Assembly (NCBI RefSeq): GCF_963678635.1
Contig: NC_087069.1
Coordinates: forward strand, 51,222,938 to 51,286,937
Direction of reading: 5' to 3'
From: Symsagittifera roscoffensis
Lineage: Eukaryota > Xenacoelomorpha > Acoela > Convolutidae
Length of the DNA stretch: 64,000 bases
Every line of letters begins with the position of its first letter. Position 1 is the stretch's first letter. The notes beneath the pieces were generated by a model, which did not search any database, was not told the origin of the DNA, and saw only the letters and a list, made by a program, of their open reading frames with translations. Positions 51,401 through 64,000 of this stretch are shown here, one piece after another. A program made the position numbers and the translations under genes.

Positions 51401-53700
51401 AACACACTCACACATAGTCCGTTCTGAGTGAGTGAGAAGTTTCTTCCGAAAATAGCTGAGCTCTGACTCTTTTGGTTTAAAGAACAGATTTGTTTTTTTG
51501 TTGTTACTAATTTCATTCCAATTCCTCATCCAAAACGTCACCACTTCAGTTTGATTTGGTTTCAATCTAACTCTCCGATCTAGAAAAATTGGCACCTTCG
51601 CTTGATTAATCAAGATCTTTTCAACAGATTTCTTTTCATACTTCTCTCTGGGTCCTTGATTCGTATCAACCCGTCGTTGAGGTCGATTTTGACGTCAAAA
51701 CTGCGCGCGAAGTCGCGTCCTAGGATGGACTGGTTGGATTCATCCAATTTTTCGACAACCAGAAAGCTCATCCAGAGATGCCTTCCTCCCAGTTGTAGCG
51801 AGATGATGGGAGTCCTTCATAGATTGCACCCTGATTGGCTGCAGCCAGTCTGATTTTAGTTGGTGTCAAATCCGACCAATTGAAACCCATGTCGGTCCAG
51901 GTGCTTATGGATATGACACTGACCCCCGCTCTGATATTAAGTAGTCCCTTCACAGAGAGTTGTTTGCCCTGCACGTCCAGCACGTGTGCTGCTAGGTGAG
52001 CTTCGCAGCCTATGTGGACTGCACCCTGCCCAAGCATAGCCTTATGTCCAAGTCGTCGCACCTTGAGCTCCTCTTGATTGATATAGTTCCGGCCTACTTA
52101 GTCACTTGCGTTCGTCACGTGAGCTTTCGTGTAGATGTTTATGCCATTCACTTTCATCGAAATCGGATATGGGCCGTAGACATCTATATAAGTTCCGTCA
52201 AATTTCATCAGTCTCGACTCAATGGTTGTCAGTAACGCTCTCACAGCCCTAGAGTCCATCTTAGGATCCTTAGCGACCGATAAGATTGACTTTATCTTGC
52301 TCCCCTCCCTCATCATTCCGAAGGTCTTCCCTGAAATCAAACCTTGGCATTTGGGCTAATGGTTGTCTCCTCCTTTGACTGTCTTCTCCAGGGTGTCCAC
52401 TTTTTTGCACAAATCCGTATTTTCCAATTCAGACCTCACGCATAGTTGAACTTCTTTTGGAGCTAACTCTTGTTGAAGCTTCTGTAGAGCGGTCATATCC
52501 ACTAGGCCATAATCTACCTAAAGCGCAATAGTTGGTATAGTCTCCTGGCTCGAGGCAATCGCGTCATCCGGCAAGGTCATCACCTTCTTAGTTGTGATTG
52601 TGTTTTGTGTCACTTCGTTCTTCCGCGACTCGGCTTCGTTGACTAGGCTTGCTCGACTAGCCTTTAACCCTGAAAGCGCCCCTTGTCCAATTTGAAAAGC
52701 CCTTCCAGAATAAAAAAAAAACACCTGGTCAATTTTTCCGTATGAGACTCTCACATACTCTTCGTGGTCCTCGTCATTTGCGTCAATGTCGTCAAGGAAG
52801 AAACCAATCTCTTTCACAATTTGTTTATAGGTGGAACAGGCTGAGACGCGATATTCCATCGAACCACAGTTAGCGCATGCCCTCCTTTTGTACATATCAT
52901 CACGAGGCTTATACCGACCAGAACCATTCCACTGTAGTTTCCGTAATTGCTGTAGCGATTCTGAGCCCATAGCTTCATGAGCAGGTATACACGCGATCTC
53001 AAGTGCATATCATCGGGCGTGGGCTGGGAGTCCGCCGACAAGGTAAAGTGGGTGGCCAACATGGTTTTCAGTTCATCAATTTTAGTCCGTCCCTGAGTTT
53101 CAAGGCTATGACTAAGTTCCTTTATGAGATTCTCTCGTGAAGACCACTTCTCCTTCTGAGCAGTTAGAGGTCACTCAAAAACTTTTCAATAGACCCATCA
53201 TCTCTTTGGCGCATCTTTTTAAGTTTCATCATCGCCTGATGCCCCTGCACAGCCGAGCCTAAACGATTCAGCAGCATGTCAAAGGTTTTGCGAGCACTGT
53301 CACGTTAATTTGTCCTTTTCGCCATCACACAGTTTAGGGCCGTGCCCTCTAAGTTGCTCGTCAGTGCGCTACATTCCTGTTTCTTCGATAGCTTTTCTTC
53401 CTCAAAGTGCCATCTCATCACCTCTATCCAAGTATCACTGCAGCCATCCGACTCTTTCTTGTACGACTTCGGTTTCATGAGTGTCCTTCGTGAACTTTCT
53501 CCTCTCTCAGTAGACTTCGAGGGTTTTGTAATGAACGTCTCAAGAGGCCTGTTTAATTGTTCAAACATTGATGCGTACATCGTAGTATCATGCGAAACGG
53601 TGGTCAAATATGGAAATAACTGACATGCGGTACTGTGGGCAAACGAGCCCCCAATAGGGCTTCCGCCTATGGCATGTTTGGATCCGTCCAACTGTAACAT
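48465..53700 (-). pseudogene. Decayed Ty3/gypsy gag-pol fragment
   Basis: Minus strand, read 53700 to 48465. Gag (53305-53700, then 52518-53062) has an altered zinc-knuckle region (CANCGSMEYRVSACSTYK). Protease-like sequence lies at 51768-52340 (GLLNIRAGVSVISIS). Reverse transcriptase follows at 50196-50790 (FELYNATATFQQLM, FDDVY, FLGFANYYREFIEGY), RNase H at about 49826-50223 (MDASVDAI, SKVLRDTEMKYGAPKADMF, GDKHQNADSLSKK), and the integrase N-terminal finger region at 48465-48989, where it stops. Numerous frameshifts and stops; the catalytic integrase core is absent. Neighbouring frames at 49299-49541 and 51221-51613 probably belong to it. Confidence 0.75.
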
Positions 53701-55093
53701 TCGCCCAAATACTTCACAGTGACGGAGCGTAGAAAAAGTACCTATTAACGACTGGTCGGCGTCAGTTACTTAAATTCTACTCGTTTTTCACCGTCTCGAC
53801 CTAGCCAGTTGAATTTCTGGTCTGTATAAGGCTAAGTAAAAAGTTACTGTTTTCCGGCCATCTGTAAAACGACTTTTAATCAGCTTTCGTTTACATGCGA
53901 ACACAACCACATAGCTGGGTTTCGGACCCTCAGACTACGTGATTGATATTAAAAACACGGCCCGAGTATCCTATTTTACTATGTTTTTGGTGACAGTTCT
54001 ATGTTAAATCCATAGGAGATGGATTGACCCTTTCTTCTTATAGCTACTCTTATTCTGAAATATCAAATCATACCGGTGTTAATTCAAAGATTTATGGCAT
54101 CAGAGTAGCTAAAAAGTCAGTTCTTTATTGTCCATCCCCATATACTGTTTTTGGGGGGCCGAGCCTCCGCTTCCGTGATTTCACTGTAATAACGTCGTTA
54201 TTACTCCCAATTCGTGGCACGGGAGGTTAATGCTCTTTACTCCTTCCCCACTGGAGCCTCATTTCCGTCTGCTGTCTCTGATTAGCTGTCGTATCGTGCG
54301 TGATCGTCACGATAAGAGGCCTCGTTGTTTCTTACGTTTCCGTTCGACTGTTTTTCACTATTTCAGCTGTTGTTTTGTTTTCTTCTGTTTTTTCGACTCA
54401 AATTGGCCTTTTTTGCATTTCTCAGAAATGTAACGTCATTATTCGAATTTTTGAAAATTTAAAAACCCAGAATGTTCTGACCCTCCTTCGCAATAATTTT
54501 TAATCACTAAGGCCTCTAATTCTAACTTCGTGTTGTGCCGGAAGGTTTTGCTGTGCCAATCTTCCCGGACAGTCCCCATCAATGTCCCCATTGATCGCAT
54601 CACACCGGGTTATCGTCATGTACTGTTCCAGTTCTCTATAATCAACCTTACAAATCGCTTCAGAAAATGAAATTTATCTACTCCGCCTCAACTCACTACG
54701 TGTCACAAATGGCATCGTACTACATCTCACTGCCTTCCAACATTTTCACAAAATTTGCACCATGAGTGTCCTAGATAAAACTTCTTTTCTGACTACTTAG
54801 GTCATCTCGCCATAAAATTTTCTATTTGCACTCGCTTGATTAAAAATTTAGGACATGGCACGGCCACACACCCGTTGAAACAAACCTAATGTCGCTCACC
54901 AAGTATAATCAGTTATTTATGCTGTCGTCCTCATAATTAAAACTAAGAAACTCTGCGGCTAGGAAAGGTAATGAGGTACTCACCCTCTTCGAGCGAGCGT
55001 ACATAAACCTACCAGGTCGCCACACAGTGAACACGTGTCTTACACAGGCAAAAATCTTCAATCGTGTTTAAATAGGTAAATATACTCACCTAT

Positions 55094-55134
<41 letters not shown>

Positions 55135-55365
55135 AACATCATCAACTATAAATAGCATCAACTAAAACTTTCATTGTCATTTAACAATTGCAACTTTTTT
55201 ACCAATTCTCAAAGTCTGGTTTGACCAAACTACAGTAAAACAAAAAGTTCAACTGTTTCACTAATCAAACTTGGTTGATTGGTATAAGTTTTAGCACACA
55301 AAGACAATCAAGTTTTTCTCCTCTCTCCTCTTCACTTTTCACTCTCATCTCTTGTCACGTCTTCG
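53701..55365. other. Spacer with (CT)n microsatellite, no gene recognised
   Basis: Lies between the two minus-strand elements. It may contain remains of the gypsy element's LTR upstream of gag, but no second copy is available to prove it. A pure CT repeat of 38 bases is at 55095-55132. Confidence 0.4.
55095..55132. repeat. (CT)19 microsatellite
   Basis: Uninterrupted CT dinucleotide run. Confidence 0.95.
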
Positions 55366-58300
55366 TCACTCCATTGCTTCTTTTTCTTGTTTTTTGTTCT
55401 CACTGTCTTCTAGGACTTTCTCCAGCATGTCCACGGAGTTGCGAGCCGTACCCCAACTCTCCTGCTCTAACAGCCTCGGTTTGCAACAAGGTAGCAAGTC
55501 CACATTCACCTTTTGCTCCCGGTTCCTGCAAAAGCTGTTGTGCAGACACAGGCTCACATGCCGTTCTAGGTCAGCTCGTAAGACCTCTCTCTTTTCAGCT
55601 TCAGTAACACAATGCGCTCCAGCTACTAGCTTCACCGCCGTGACAACAGCGTTTCTGTGTGTTAGGAATGCCCTCTTATGGGCCCTATATCTAACTGGAA
55701 GGATTGATAGGCTTCCGTGTTCCCAGACATATGACGCTTCGCGCGTTCATACATCCATGATGTCATCACTGCACGGAACCAAGTTATCAACCTTTGCCTT
55801 GACCATATCCTCTCAAGGGCTTTGGGTATCCTCAGAACCTTGCAGGTGGTTCTGAAAAGATCTAAGTCGTGGTTCATCTTCACGTTGCTTAGTTGCTCAG
55901 GTGTCGGCACGGCCGTCTCCTGCTCATTTGTGCCCGCTTTAGCTTCCAACTCACCACCAGCATGGCACTAACCACCACGATTGACACTTGTTGATTTTGG
56001 TCGGGCAACCACGTGGAGAACAACTCCTCCACGTCCCACACTAACACCAGATTCCCGCGTTTAGGGTACCATAACGTCTGCGCCAGGCAGTGACACGCTT
56101 ACTCCCCATGGGTTATCAAGATGTTCGTTCGGGTCCGGTACCCTGAAACTCCCAGCAACGGTTTCACTTCCATCATATTCCTGTGTACATCGTCCTTCTC
56201 ATCCATGGTGGTGAATTCGGTAGGTAACGCTCCGCTCGCCTTCTTCTCCTGGATTACTCTCTACTCCTGGCCTTCTACTCACATTTCCCTCACTCAGCCT
56301 CATGAAAACTTCACCCACTACGTCCTGGAACTCGCCTTCAGATCTCTTCGGGACAGCCGAATGATCTTCGTCAGAAAATCATTTGACCTCTCCGACATCC
56401 TAGCCAACCTCACGCACTTTGGCACAGAGAAGAGTTGGTCGATCAACACCTGCTGTTTCCTAGCGTCCATCACCACCATGTGCGTAGGGTACCTACTATT
56501 GCAATATGGTGCAGAGCTCGAACCCACCAGATATTTTGAACCAGTAGGTCCATGATAGGCCTCACTGTCCTTCAATTTCATCTCAATCTCCAGAGCCTCT
56601 CGCCAACCTCCAATCTTTTGCTCAGTCTGCATTGCTCCAGGGAAAGCTTCCACAGCAAGGGACGTAACTAGCCCATGGGCACGCTCTAGGCGTTCCAGTG
56701 ACTCTATAGAGCTTGTCATGCTGCAAAATCCCAAGGCAGTGATCAAGTTCACTTCCGTCACTCCATGACAGTCCGCAATCAACCCCATTCCATTCTCGTT
56801 CGAAACGCTCAACCTCCCATAAAATTGAGCCAGTTGGCGATGCTGCTCACTCAGCGTATTCAAGCGATGCCCTGAGTTGCACACGTGTCCGTCCATCCCA
56901 ATACTGTGGGCGAGACAGGTGCCCTGTTCCAACCAATCACCGGAGGGATTTCCCTCGGCTGGCTCCGTGGACGGTCCGCTCTTCTGCTTCGTTTTTTTTT
57001 CAGGGCCAGCAGATGATGTATCATGGCCAAATCGTGTAGACTCGCGTCATCGTCCAAGTCCATTGTGACATCGGCTGTCATGTCCCAGATTTAACTGGCG
57101 TTTGGATGTGGACACCAAGAAGGCTTCATGAGCTCCCACATGGTTACTAAGCTGGTCTTCAAGGAACCGTCCCACGAACCACAATCGAAGCTCACTTGCC
57201 CCATTAGCTCGGGAACCGAGGGTTCGACCACTCGTTCCTCCAAGATGATCCCCAGCTTGGGTTGCTCCACCATCAACATGCCTGTCTCCTTTACTCGCTC
57301 GACCCAGAAATCGAGTACCACAACTAGCTCATAGTCAAAGTATGCTTACCTGGTCTCCTCGTTCACGAAGGGATTGTACGCCATCCCTGGTATGCTAGGC
57401 ACATATTGGAATGACTTTAACTTCCCCAATGCCGCATAGTCCTTCTGTCCCCTGACTGCTTCAATTGACTCCCGGCTCACTTTCAACTCCTTGTTGGAGT
57501 ATCTTCTCACCTCTTCCAACCTGCGAAAGCTTTCCATGTCGTTCGATTCCTTATTTGGTATGAGCAGCGGCATATCCTGATATAGCTCCAGTAGTGCCCT
57601 CAGAAAGTTTCGTTCACGATCAAATCCTCCATGCCGAACGGTTTTTTTTGCATTCTTCCAACACAGGAGTGGGGATACGACCCACCACGAACCTCACAAA
57701 GAAAAGAGCATCTTTACGGTTAGCCCAGGCTATCGACGAATCTTCTCTAGAAAACAACAATCGCAGGGCTTCCAGGAACTCCAGTTCCTTTTCCTTTGAT
57801 TTTGAGTCGTTATTGGCCTCATATTCCGACTTCTTGATTCCCATTAAACAACAAGCCAGTCGTACCTGCAAGTCAGTTCTTGCACACGGATAGGCCAGGT
57901 ATGCTGCCACTGTCGCAGGTGCATGCATCGTTTAGTGGAAGTATCTTTGGGGGGCCGTCCTCCAAGAGATTTCTAACAGTTTTTCCAGCCCGATTTCAAT
58001 GCCTCCGAGGACATCACCGTGCCGTATTCTTTCCTACTCAGAATAGAGTTCTCCGTCAGCTCCTTCAAATACTCCTGCATGACTTGCTTCTTATCCCAGG
58101 CCATCAAGTGCCCTCTCGCAGAAATCCTTGCCTAAGCATCTCTACATAACCCCCTGTTGGAACTCCCATGTGGACTGAGTCTTGTACTGTGATCTGACTA
58201 TACTCGACCACGGCGAGTTGTCCCTCCAACTTCGATACTCGGCCATGTTGGTTCGCGAGGGCTTGTAATCATCAAGTCCTCCAGATCCACACTGACTGAT

Positions 58301-61300
58301 GACTTCCATTTGGAGCTTCGTTTCCGCCAAAATCCGTGCGTTTTTCTTCGATTTTGTGGCCGTTGTGGTCAAACCTGCCAATAGCATAGGGGGTATCAGG
58401 TTCTATTTTTCTCCCCCGACCATCGTCGCTTCATCTCCTCGTCCACTCTCACTTGGACGATCTACTCTTGCCAACGAGGCCACCACTGCACTGGCTTTCG
58501 ACTTCACCATTTTCTGATTCACAGTTTTGCTTCCTGTTTTCCCTTTCAACCACTTCAGCCCTTTCTTGGCTCGCCTGACGGGTAATTTTCTCGTGATCTG
58601 CTGATCATCGGCCTTTTCCTCTGTATTTAGGGAAATCATTAGTTTTTCCAGAACCTCGCACCTGATGGGTTGGTTTAACCCCACCTTCATTACGGACTGC
58701 GTCCCGTACCTGCGTATCACGTCCCATATCCTTTCCATGAAGGTCACTCGGTTCCAGAACACTCCTGCTTTACGTTCAACCTCACTCTGGTATCTCTACC
58801 ACTCCTCTTCAGGTAATGTGCTCAGGAAGGTTACCCTCATGGTGTCGTCAATTCTTCTCCTCCTTGGTGATTCATTGAGCAGTGTCTGTATGTTCCTGCT
58901 CCAGTTGTCCATTGGCAGGCCTATTGGATCCACTGGGGATAAACTGGCCGGCGCCCCCCTCGTAGGGGACATGAAAGACGATGGTGTCATCAGCAATAGA
59001 TTTCAATCGACTTCCCCGTCGTCTTCTTCACTGAACTGTTTTTCCAGCAAGTCCCTCTCCAACGCTCCTAGGTCCAATCCATTCGATTTCTCTCCTTTTC
59101 CCTCCCTGTGATCGTCGTCCTGATCCATCTGTTCATCATCGTTCGTGTCTGGTCTCAGCCGAGGTCCCGAAGGGCCTTGCCGCATGTCCATGCCAGAGTC
59201 CGGCCGCGCCGGTACGGTCAGATCCCCTGCGTGATAGAATAACTCATCATTCACCAGAAACTCTAACGATTCCTTGCCATGTGGCTCCCGCTCGTCGATC
59301 GTCATGTACGCGCCTCCTCGGCACTCTTTTGCCACTTCCAATAATATCACTTTCACTTCTCCTGGCCACTTCAATCGTGACCAATCATCCGCCGGTGTGT
59401 ACACGTCATTGCACACGTCAACGGAAACTCCTGGCCTTCTGGAAGGTGGTGCCTTGATCTTCTTCCGGCTCTATGCATCAGGAAACGTGAAGTCGAAAGT
59501 ATGCATGGCCGCAACCTTCCAACTGATGAAGCGCGGCTCCATCCCTTCACTCCACTTCCTCATTTTCTCTTCCGCATCACAAGCCGCTCCGATGCGAGGG
59601 GCAATGACAGGAGACGTGACCCCTAACAACATCCTACTCATCGGTGAATATCGGGGGCATTGTTCTGGCAGCGGCCTGGACCCAGAAAGCCACACTTGCT
59701 GATTCTCGTTGACGTGTGCACATGTTTCCGGCCAAAGTGGGACCCGCATCGCCTCTCCTGAATTCTTTGCCAATGGTCGCAGATTCCAAAGCTTCGGATT
59801 AAACTGGACATGAGAAAGGTCCTCGCCGCCCGTTCTGCACTTGAAGTTGTTGCTGAAATCCATCAACATCCATCCTGGCTCCGCTATCCTTCCGAATAAC
59901 CTGTCGTCGCTGGCCAACCCTCTCAACTCCTTCTGTTCCACCCAATTGAGCACGGAGCAATCCACAAGAGAGACTAAGTTGACATATAACACCGAGTTCC
60001 TGTATGCCTTCACTTGCACGTCTGGGAACACTTATGACATCACAGGTCCGTACACCACCGTGACGAACTCCCTTAGTCCATGGACCAGAGCCAGCGGATC
60101 GATCCGCATCATTACAGCCAGATCTGTCTGCATGGGCATGTCACAATACTGCTTGCATTCACTCGCTCCCGTTGCCACCTTGTCCTCTCCGGTGATACTC
60201 CTATTCTGTTGCAGGAGGTACTGGAGCAAGAGTATTCTCCAATCCTTCATCTTCCTGTATGAGGTGGTTTCCAACTGCGCGTTGAACTCTCGACTCGCTC
60301 CCTGCAGTTGTTCGGGGTTGCGTGAAAGCACGAACAAATCGCTCATTCGACCATAAGTCATGGCGATCAGGGTAAGGAGTCTTTCCAATCTCAGGTCGGC
60401 TAACGCTTGCCAGAAAAGATTCGCAGGTCTCATCACAAAGTTCTTGTGACCAAACGTCACGTACAGTGCTAGTACCAGACCGATCGACAGTTTCCGGATG
60501 TCCTTGACAAAGCTCGCAATCAGATTCCGGGAGCCCCTCGGGTAACACGTTGACAGGAGGGATGGCGTCCATCCCACTTCCATTCCACCCAAGATAGCAT
60601 CTAATCTCTCATATTGTGCCCTCGTGGCCAAAACATCAGCCTGGAATTTATCTAGTGACATCGTGTTCACGTCATGCATCATGCCTCCGGCTAACTACCT
60701 CTCGTTGAACAAGTTTTTCAGATAAGTGTGTATAGGTACACACCATTGGCGACAAACACAACCATGCATTGGCATGTGGCTTCGTCCTCAAGGCCAACGC
60801 CATGAGGTCCTCTTCTGCCGATGTCATATTTCTTCTGACCGTCCTCCCCTGCTCATTTCTCGCATAATCCATCTGTCTGGACTAGAGATCATTAGCCTCC
60901 TGTTGTACTAATAAGTGATCATCATCTACCCCTGGTCTCAACTTCAATGACCTGGCGAAGTTGGACAGCTCCAACTCCAGGACTTCATCCAGCACCAACC
61001 GATTTGTGATGCACTCCTTGAATCTCTGGATGGCATTGGAAATGTCAGCCCAGGTGGCAGGAAGCTCAGAACAGGGTGGGTAGTAGTTGTTAAGGTCCAC
61101 CATTCTGTTCGGCGCAGGTATTATCACGCTGAATCGTCCCTCCGCTAGAGTTGTGACCATCGTTTCCACAAACTGGAGGGGTTCTGGCAATGTGGTGTAC
61201 CCCGGTGATAATACAAAGATGATCTTCACCATATTCTTGGTGAAGTGTCGCTGCACTGATGCCTCCACCTCAGTCATGGCTGAGAGCAATGTCATTATAA

Positions 61301-63648
61301 CCTCTCCTATGACTTCATTGCTCGGGATTGATCCATCTGTCAGACGGGACAACAACCCTCTGCTCTGCAGGTGATCATTCAAGCCGGCAATTACTATAAC
61401 CTGCGGATCCATGCTGATCTTCCTCCGCACGCTTATTGTCATGCCTACTGATTGCCCCCAGTCCAACTTAGGCGCTGTCGAGATAGTCTGAACTGGCCAC
61501 TATCAGATATTTGGCTGCCTTTATATCCAGGGTATCATAGGCAGCAAACAGGCTGTCGCTCACTGGTGCCTTCAGTCGACATTTCAATGTGCTCATGTTC
61601 AAGTTCGTTGACATGTCCGTTTTATACTGTGCCCAACCGCTGGGGTCTGGACGGTTCCAAATCAGCACGCTGCTTGGCTCAATTTCTTCCGCCGGTGTGG
61701 CGCCTGTCGAAGGGTTTCCTGTATAAGTAGGAGTTTCCGTGGCGGGCGGGTTACTCGTCCTCGATATGGTCTGAGAGCTAGTCTGACTCTGATCAATTGA
61801 TCTCCCAAGTCGGCTCTCCAACGGTTGTCTTCTAGGGGGAGGAGCAGTCCCCAATCTTCCTCTAACATCTGAGCTTGGAGCAACGGGAGCGGTTGCACCA
61901 GTTTCCATTGCCAGGGTCCGAGGCGATTGGCGAGTGATTCCGACACATTACCCCTCACTCTACCTCCTCCAGTCAAACTGGTCCGAACCAGTGAGCTGGT
62001 TGTCCTCAATTCTTGCTCCATTTTCGCTATCTGCGTCTGGAACCCGTCGTTTATCCAGCGTCTCCCTTGCTGGGTGTTGAAGTTTATCCATCTCTGGTGA
62101 GCGCGAGATGATCAATAATGCGCAGCATGTTCTCAAGATCCATGAGTCGCAGCTCGCTGGGATCGCTTCTCACTGGACTGCTGGTCATCTCGTTCCACCG
62201 TGTCACGTTGCCATTCATAAAATCCGCCACCGAAGTGCCCACCTCCGGGTTTTGCGGTATCGTGCACAGCACTACGAGTCTGGACCTGTATTTCTCCTTC
62301 AGTTCGTTTAGAAGGCAGACCAGTAGGGGCTCCCACTTGCCCACTGGGATTACAGGGGCCCTCGAAACGTTATTGGTCCTCAGCATTATCACCAACGAGT
62401 CTAGGTGATCCTCGCCCTGGAACTCTATCATCTTGATGACCTGAGCCACGGAGGGCCCTCCAAAAGATAGAACAGTGGTCTGACCATTGACAAAGATCTC
62501 GTTCAGATCCCTCACTAGACTATCTCCAACAACCAGATGATGACTCCCTGGGAAAATTGCCTGGTTGCTTATGGCAGAGTCCCAGCCCGTGCCATTCAGA
62601 CAAGCTCGAGGATGCTCCGCGGCTACTTTACGAACTGTTGCGTATCGTTAGGTTCTTCCTGATGTCCACTACGCGAGATTTCTGAGTCGTTCAGCCATGT
62701 GTATTTCCCGTTGGTGCTATGGCTCGAGGTATTCGCTCCGAGCTACTCGAGGAACGATCAAGGCCAGTGGTCCTGTTGATCTCGTTCATCGCTGCTCTGG
62801 CCACCTGATTGAATGACTCCTGAAATTGGAGAGCCTTATATGTGTCTGAAAGATCCGGTATCGTATTCCTTGGGTTCGGAGCAGACTGTGATGTCTGCTG
62901 AGGAGCCCCGGGCTCTCTCGGTGCGCACAGCTCCAGTGCCTTCGTCCTCGGACGTGTGTCCCTGGATGCTTCCGAGGAGTTCATCGTTGCCAGAACCTCC
63001 GGTGACACTTGGCTCACCCTCGCCATTTATAGCTCCTTCATGTGTTTTATCTCCTCTTCCTTGAAAGCCATTTGCAAATCTTCAAACTTCTTTTTCCATT
63101 CGTCTCTTTCTCGAGTTATTGCTCCCTCTGATACTTTTCTTTCTTATCCAACGTCTCAAACGTCTCCGAGGTCTATATCTCTATCTCATTCATCCTCACC
63201 CTCTTCAGTGGAGGAGCAGCCGTTGAAGAATCTGCTGAGTGTGACGGGCCCGGTCCATCACGCAGTCGTTTTGCTCCGATGAGCGTCTGCACAGGTTGAA
63301 CAGTTGAACAGGTAGGGGCATCCCACCTAGCCGGTGATCCCTCTGCTCGCCTAGTCCCGGCTCACGAGCCAAGTCGTGGCCAGACGTTTCTCCTCGCCGC
63401 CATCTCATAATACGGTTTCGACCTCTCTCGGCAGTCCCAGACTCACCGAAGGCCAGCATCAACACTACTTCAGTGCAGCGATTCCCTCGACACTCTCGTC
63501 CTAACGCATTGAGGAGCGCGACCACAAACATCGCCATCCCCGGGTCTTCTTGTGCAAAATCGCAGTCAATCAGCCGCTGATATATCTCGACCAGAGTCGC
63601 TCCTAGAGTCGCTGAGACAAATTCCATCAAGTCATTTGTGATACCCAT
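55366..63648 (-). pseudogene. Large SGNH-domain ORF, copy B, start to end but decayed (about 2760 codons)
   Basis: A chain of about 19 minus-strand open frames that read in series from an ATG at 63648 to 55366. Several neighbours share a frame and are split only by point stops: TAG for Trp at 60882-60884 and TAA for His at 60032-60034, both judged against copy A. In order: a Cys-rich N terminus; a Ser/Pro-rich segment; an SGNH-hydrolase-like domain (VVGDSLVRDL, FGGPSV, VIMLRTNN; 62084-62560); a Pro/Thr linker (TAPPPRRQPLESRLG); a second SGNH-like block (VIVIAGLNDHL); then about 1700 codons of unidentified helical and acidic sequence. No reverse transcriptase, transposase or capsid motif was recognised. 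Two copies on one scaffold argue for a mobile element. Confidence 0.65.
62084..62560 (-). pseudogene. SGNH-hydrolase-like domain of large ORF copy B
   Basis: Minus-strand frame with block I VVGDSLVRDLNEIF (catalytic Ser in GDS), block II FGGPSVAQVI, and block III VIMLRTNN, where copy A keeps the standard MLGTND. The Gly and Asp of GTND are changed here, in line with decay. SGNH/GDSL esterase domains are known cargo in some LINE, Penelope and LTR elements. Confidence 0.65.
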
Positions 63649-64000
63649 CGTTCTATCGTGTGTATCTTGTTGTCGTGTTCTTTTGATTCTTCAAAGTCAA
63701 TAAACAAATTGGATCAATCAAGATCTAAAAAGCAAGTCACGACTTAAAACCATCATTTCATGCCGTTCCATTTCTAAGATAAAACATCATTCACATCTTT
63801 CAAAAACGATCCAATGAAATTATCTTTTCTTCTTGACTTAAAAACTAGCACCAAAGTGGATCATCCACCTGTAACCTCATCAAGATAACACAAATGAGCG
63901 CTGTCACCTTCAGTACCTGGAGTGTTCCAGGTCTCTATATAGTTCCAGGTCAGGTATCACATAAAACATAACCTAACAATAACATAACACAAAAACATCA
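63649..64000. other. Region upstream of large ORF copy B
   Basis: AT-rich, with no ORF. It should hold the 5' leader or promoter of the large minus-strand ORF. Near the right edge AACATAACCTAACAATAACA repeats an AACATAAC-type string. No terminal repeat could be identified because the window ends. Confidence 0.35.

Noticed and set aside
55095-55132. CRISPR-like or structured repeat array
   Set aside because: It is a simple CT microsatellite; no CRISPR array is present anywhere in the window.

Overview
The window looks like a scaffold from an invertebrate animal genome: AT-rich, intron-bearing, full of mobile elements, with one 200-N assembly gap at 44920-45119. The only clear host genes are a multi-exon N-myristoyltransferase (plus strand, about 3.0-27.4 kb) and a Cys-loop (nicotinic acetylcholine receptor-like) channel subunit (minus strand, 13.8-21.2 kb) that lies entirely inside the 17.4-kb fourth intron of the first. 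No species can be named from the sequence alone.

Layout. 1-1.2 kb: decayed Ty3/gypsy gag-protease on the minus strand. 3.0-27.4 kb: N-myristoyltransferase exons, with intronic tRNA-derived SINEs, a tandem duplication rich in GATA-type motifs, a CR1/L2-like LINE (7.8-12.85 kb), the nested receptor gene, a diverged repeat family seen at least seven times, and an unclassified 689-bp insertion with 15-bp target-site duplications. 28.1-44.9 kb: a young Ty3/gypsy retrovirus-like element with 4.1-kb LTRs (TGTA...TACA), a primer-binding site matching tRNA-Asn, gag, pol, a fusion-type env and a polypurine tract. After the gap, 45.1-48.5 kb and 55.4-63.6 kb hold two decayed minus-strand copies of a very large ORF with SGNH-hydrolase-like domains. 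Between them (48.5-53.7 kb) is another decayed gypsy-like gag-pol.

The most unusual part is the 16.8-kb retrovirus-like element. Each LTR carries its own antisense gene cluster. The main product is a 319-residue protein that joins an integrase-type H2C2 zinc-binding domain to an OTU-like cysteine-protease domain. Next to it are a small ORF with a hydrophobic tail and a phase-compatible, consensus-spliced downstream ORF. The ORFs are open in both LTRs. Gag-to-pol expression has a textbook -1 frameshift signal (U UUA AAC, 7-nt spacer, perfect 9-bp stem). Env has no in-frame AUG ahead of its signal peptide but has a splice acceptor there, so it is probably made from a spliced mRNA. The env tail has a PPxY motif.

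The LINE is also notable: four evenly spaced RNA hairpins with covarying stems precede ORF1, and ORF2 follows ORF1 in the same frame across a UGA-CUA stop, a known leaky context. Its 3' end is two small hairpins and a (CTA)12 tail.
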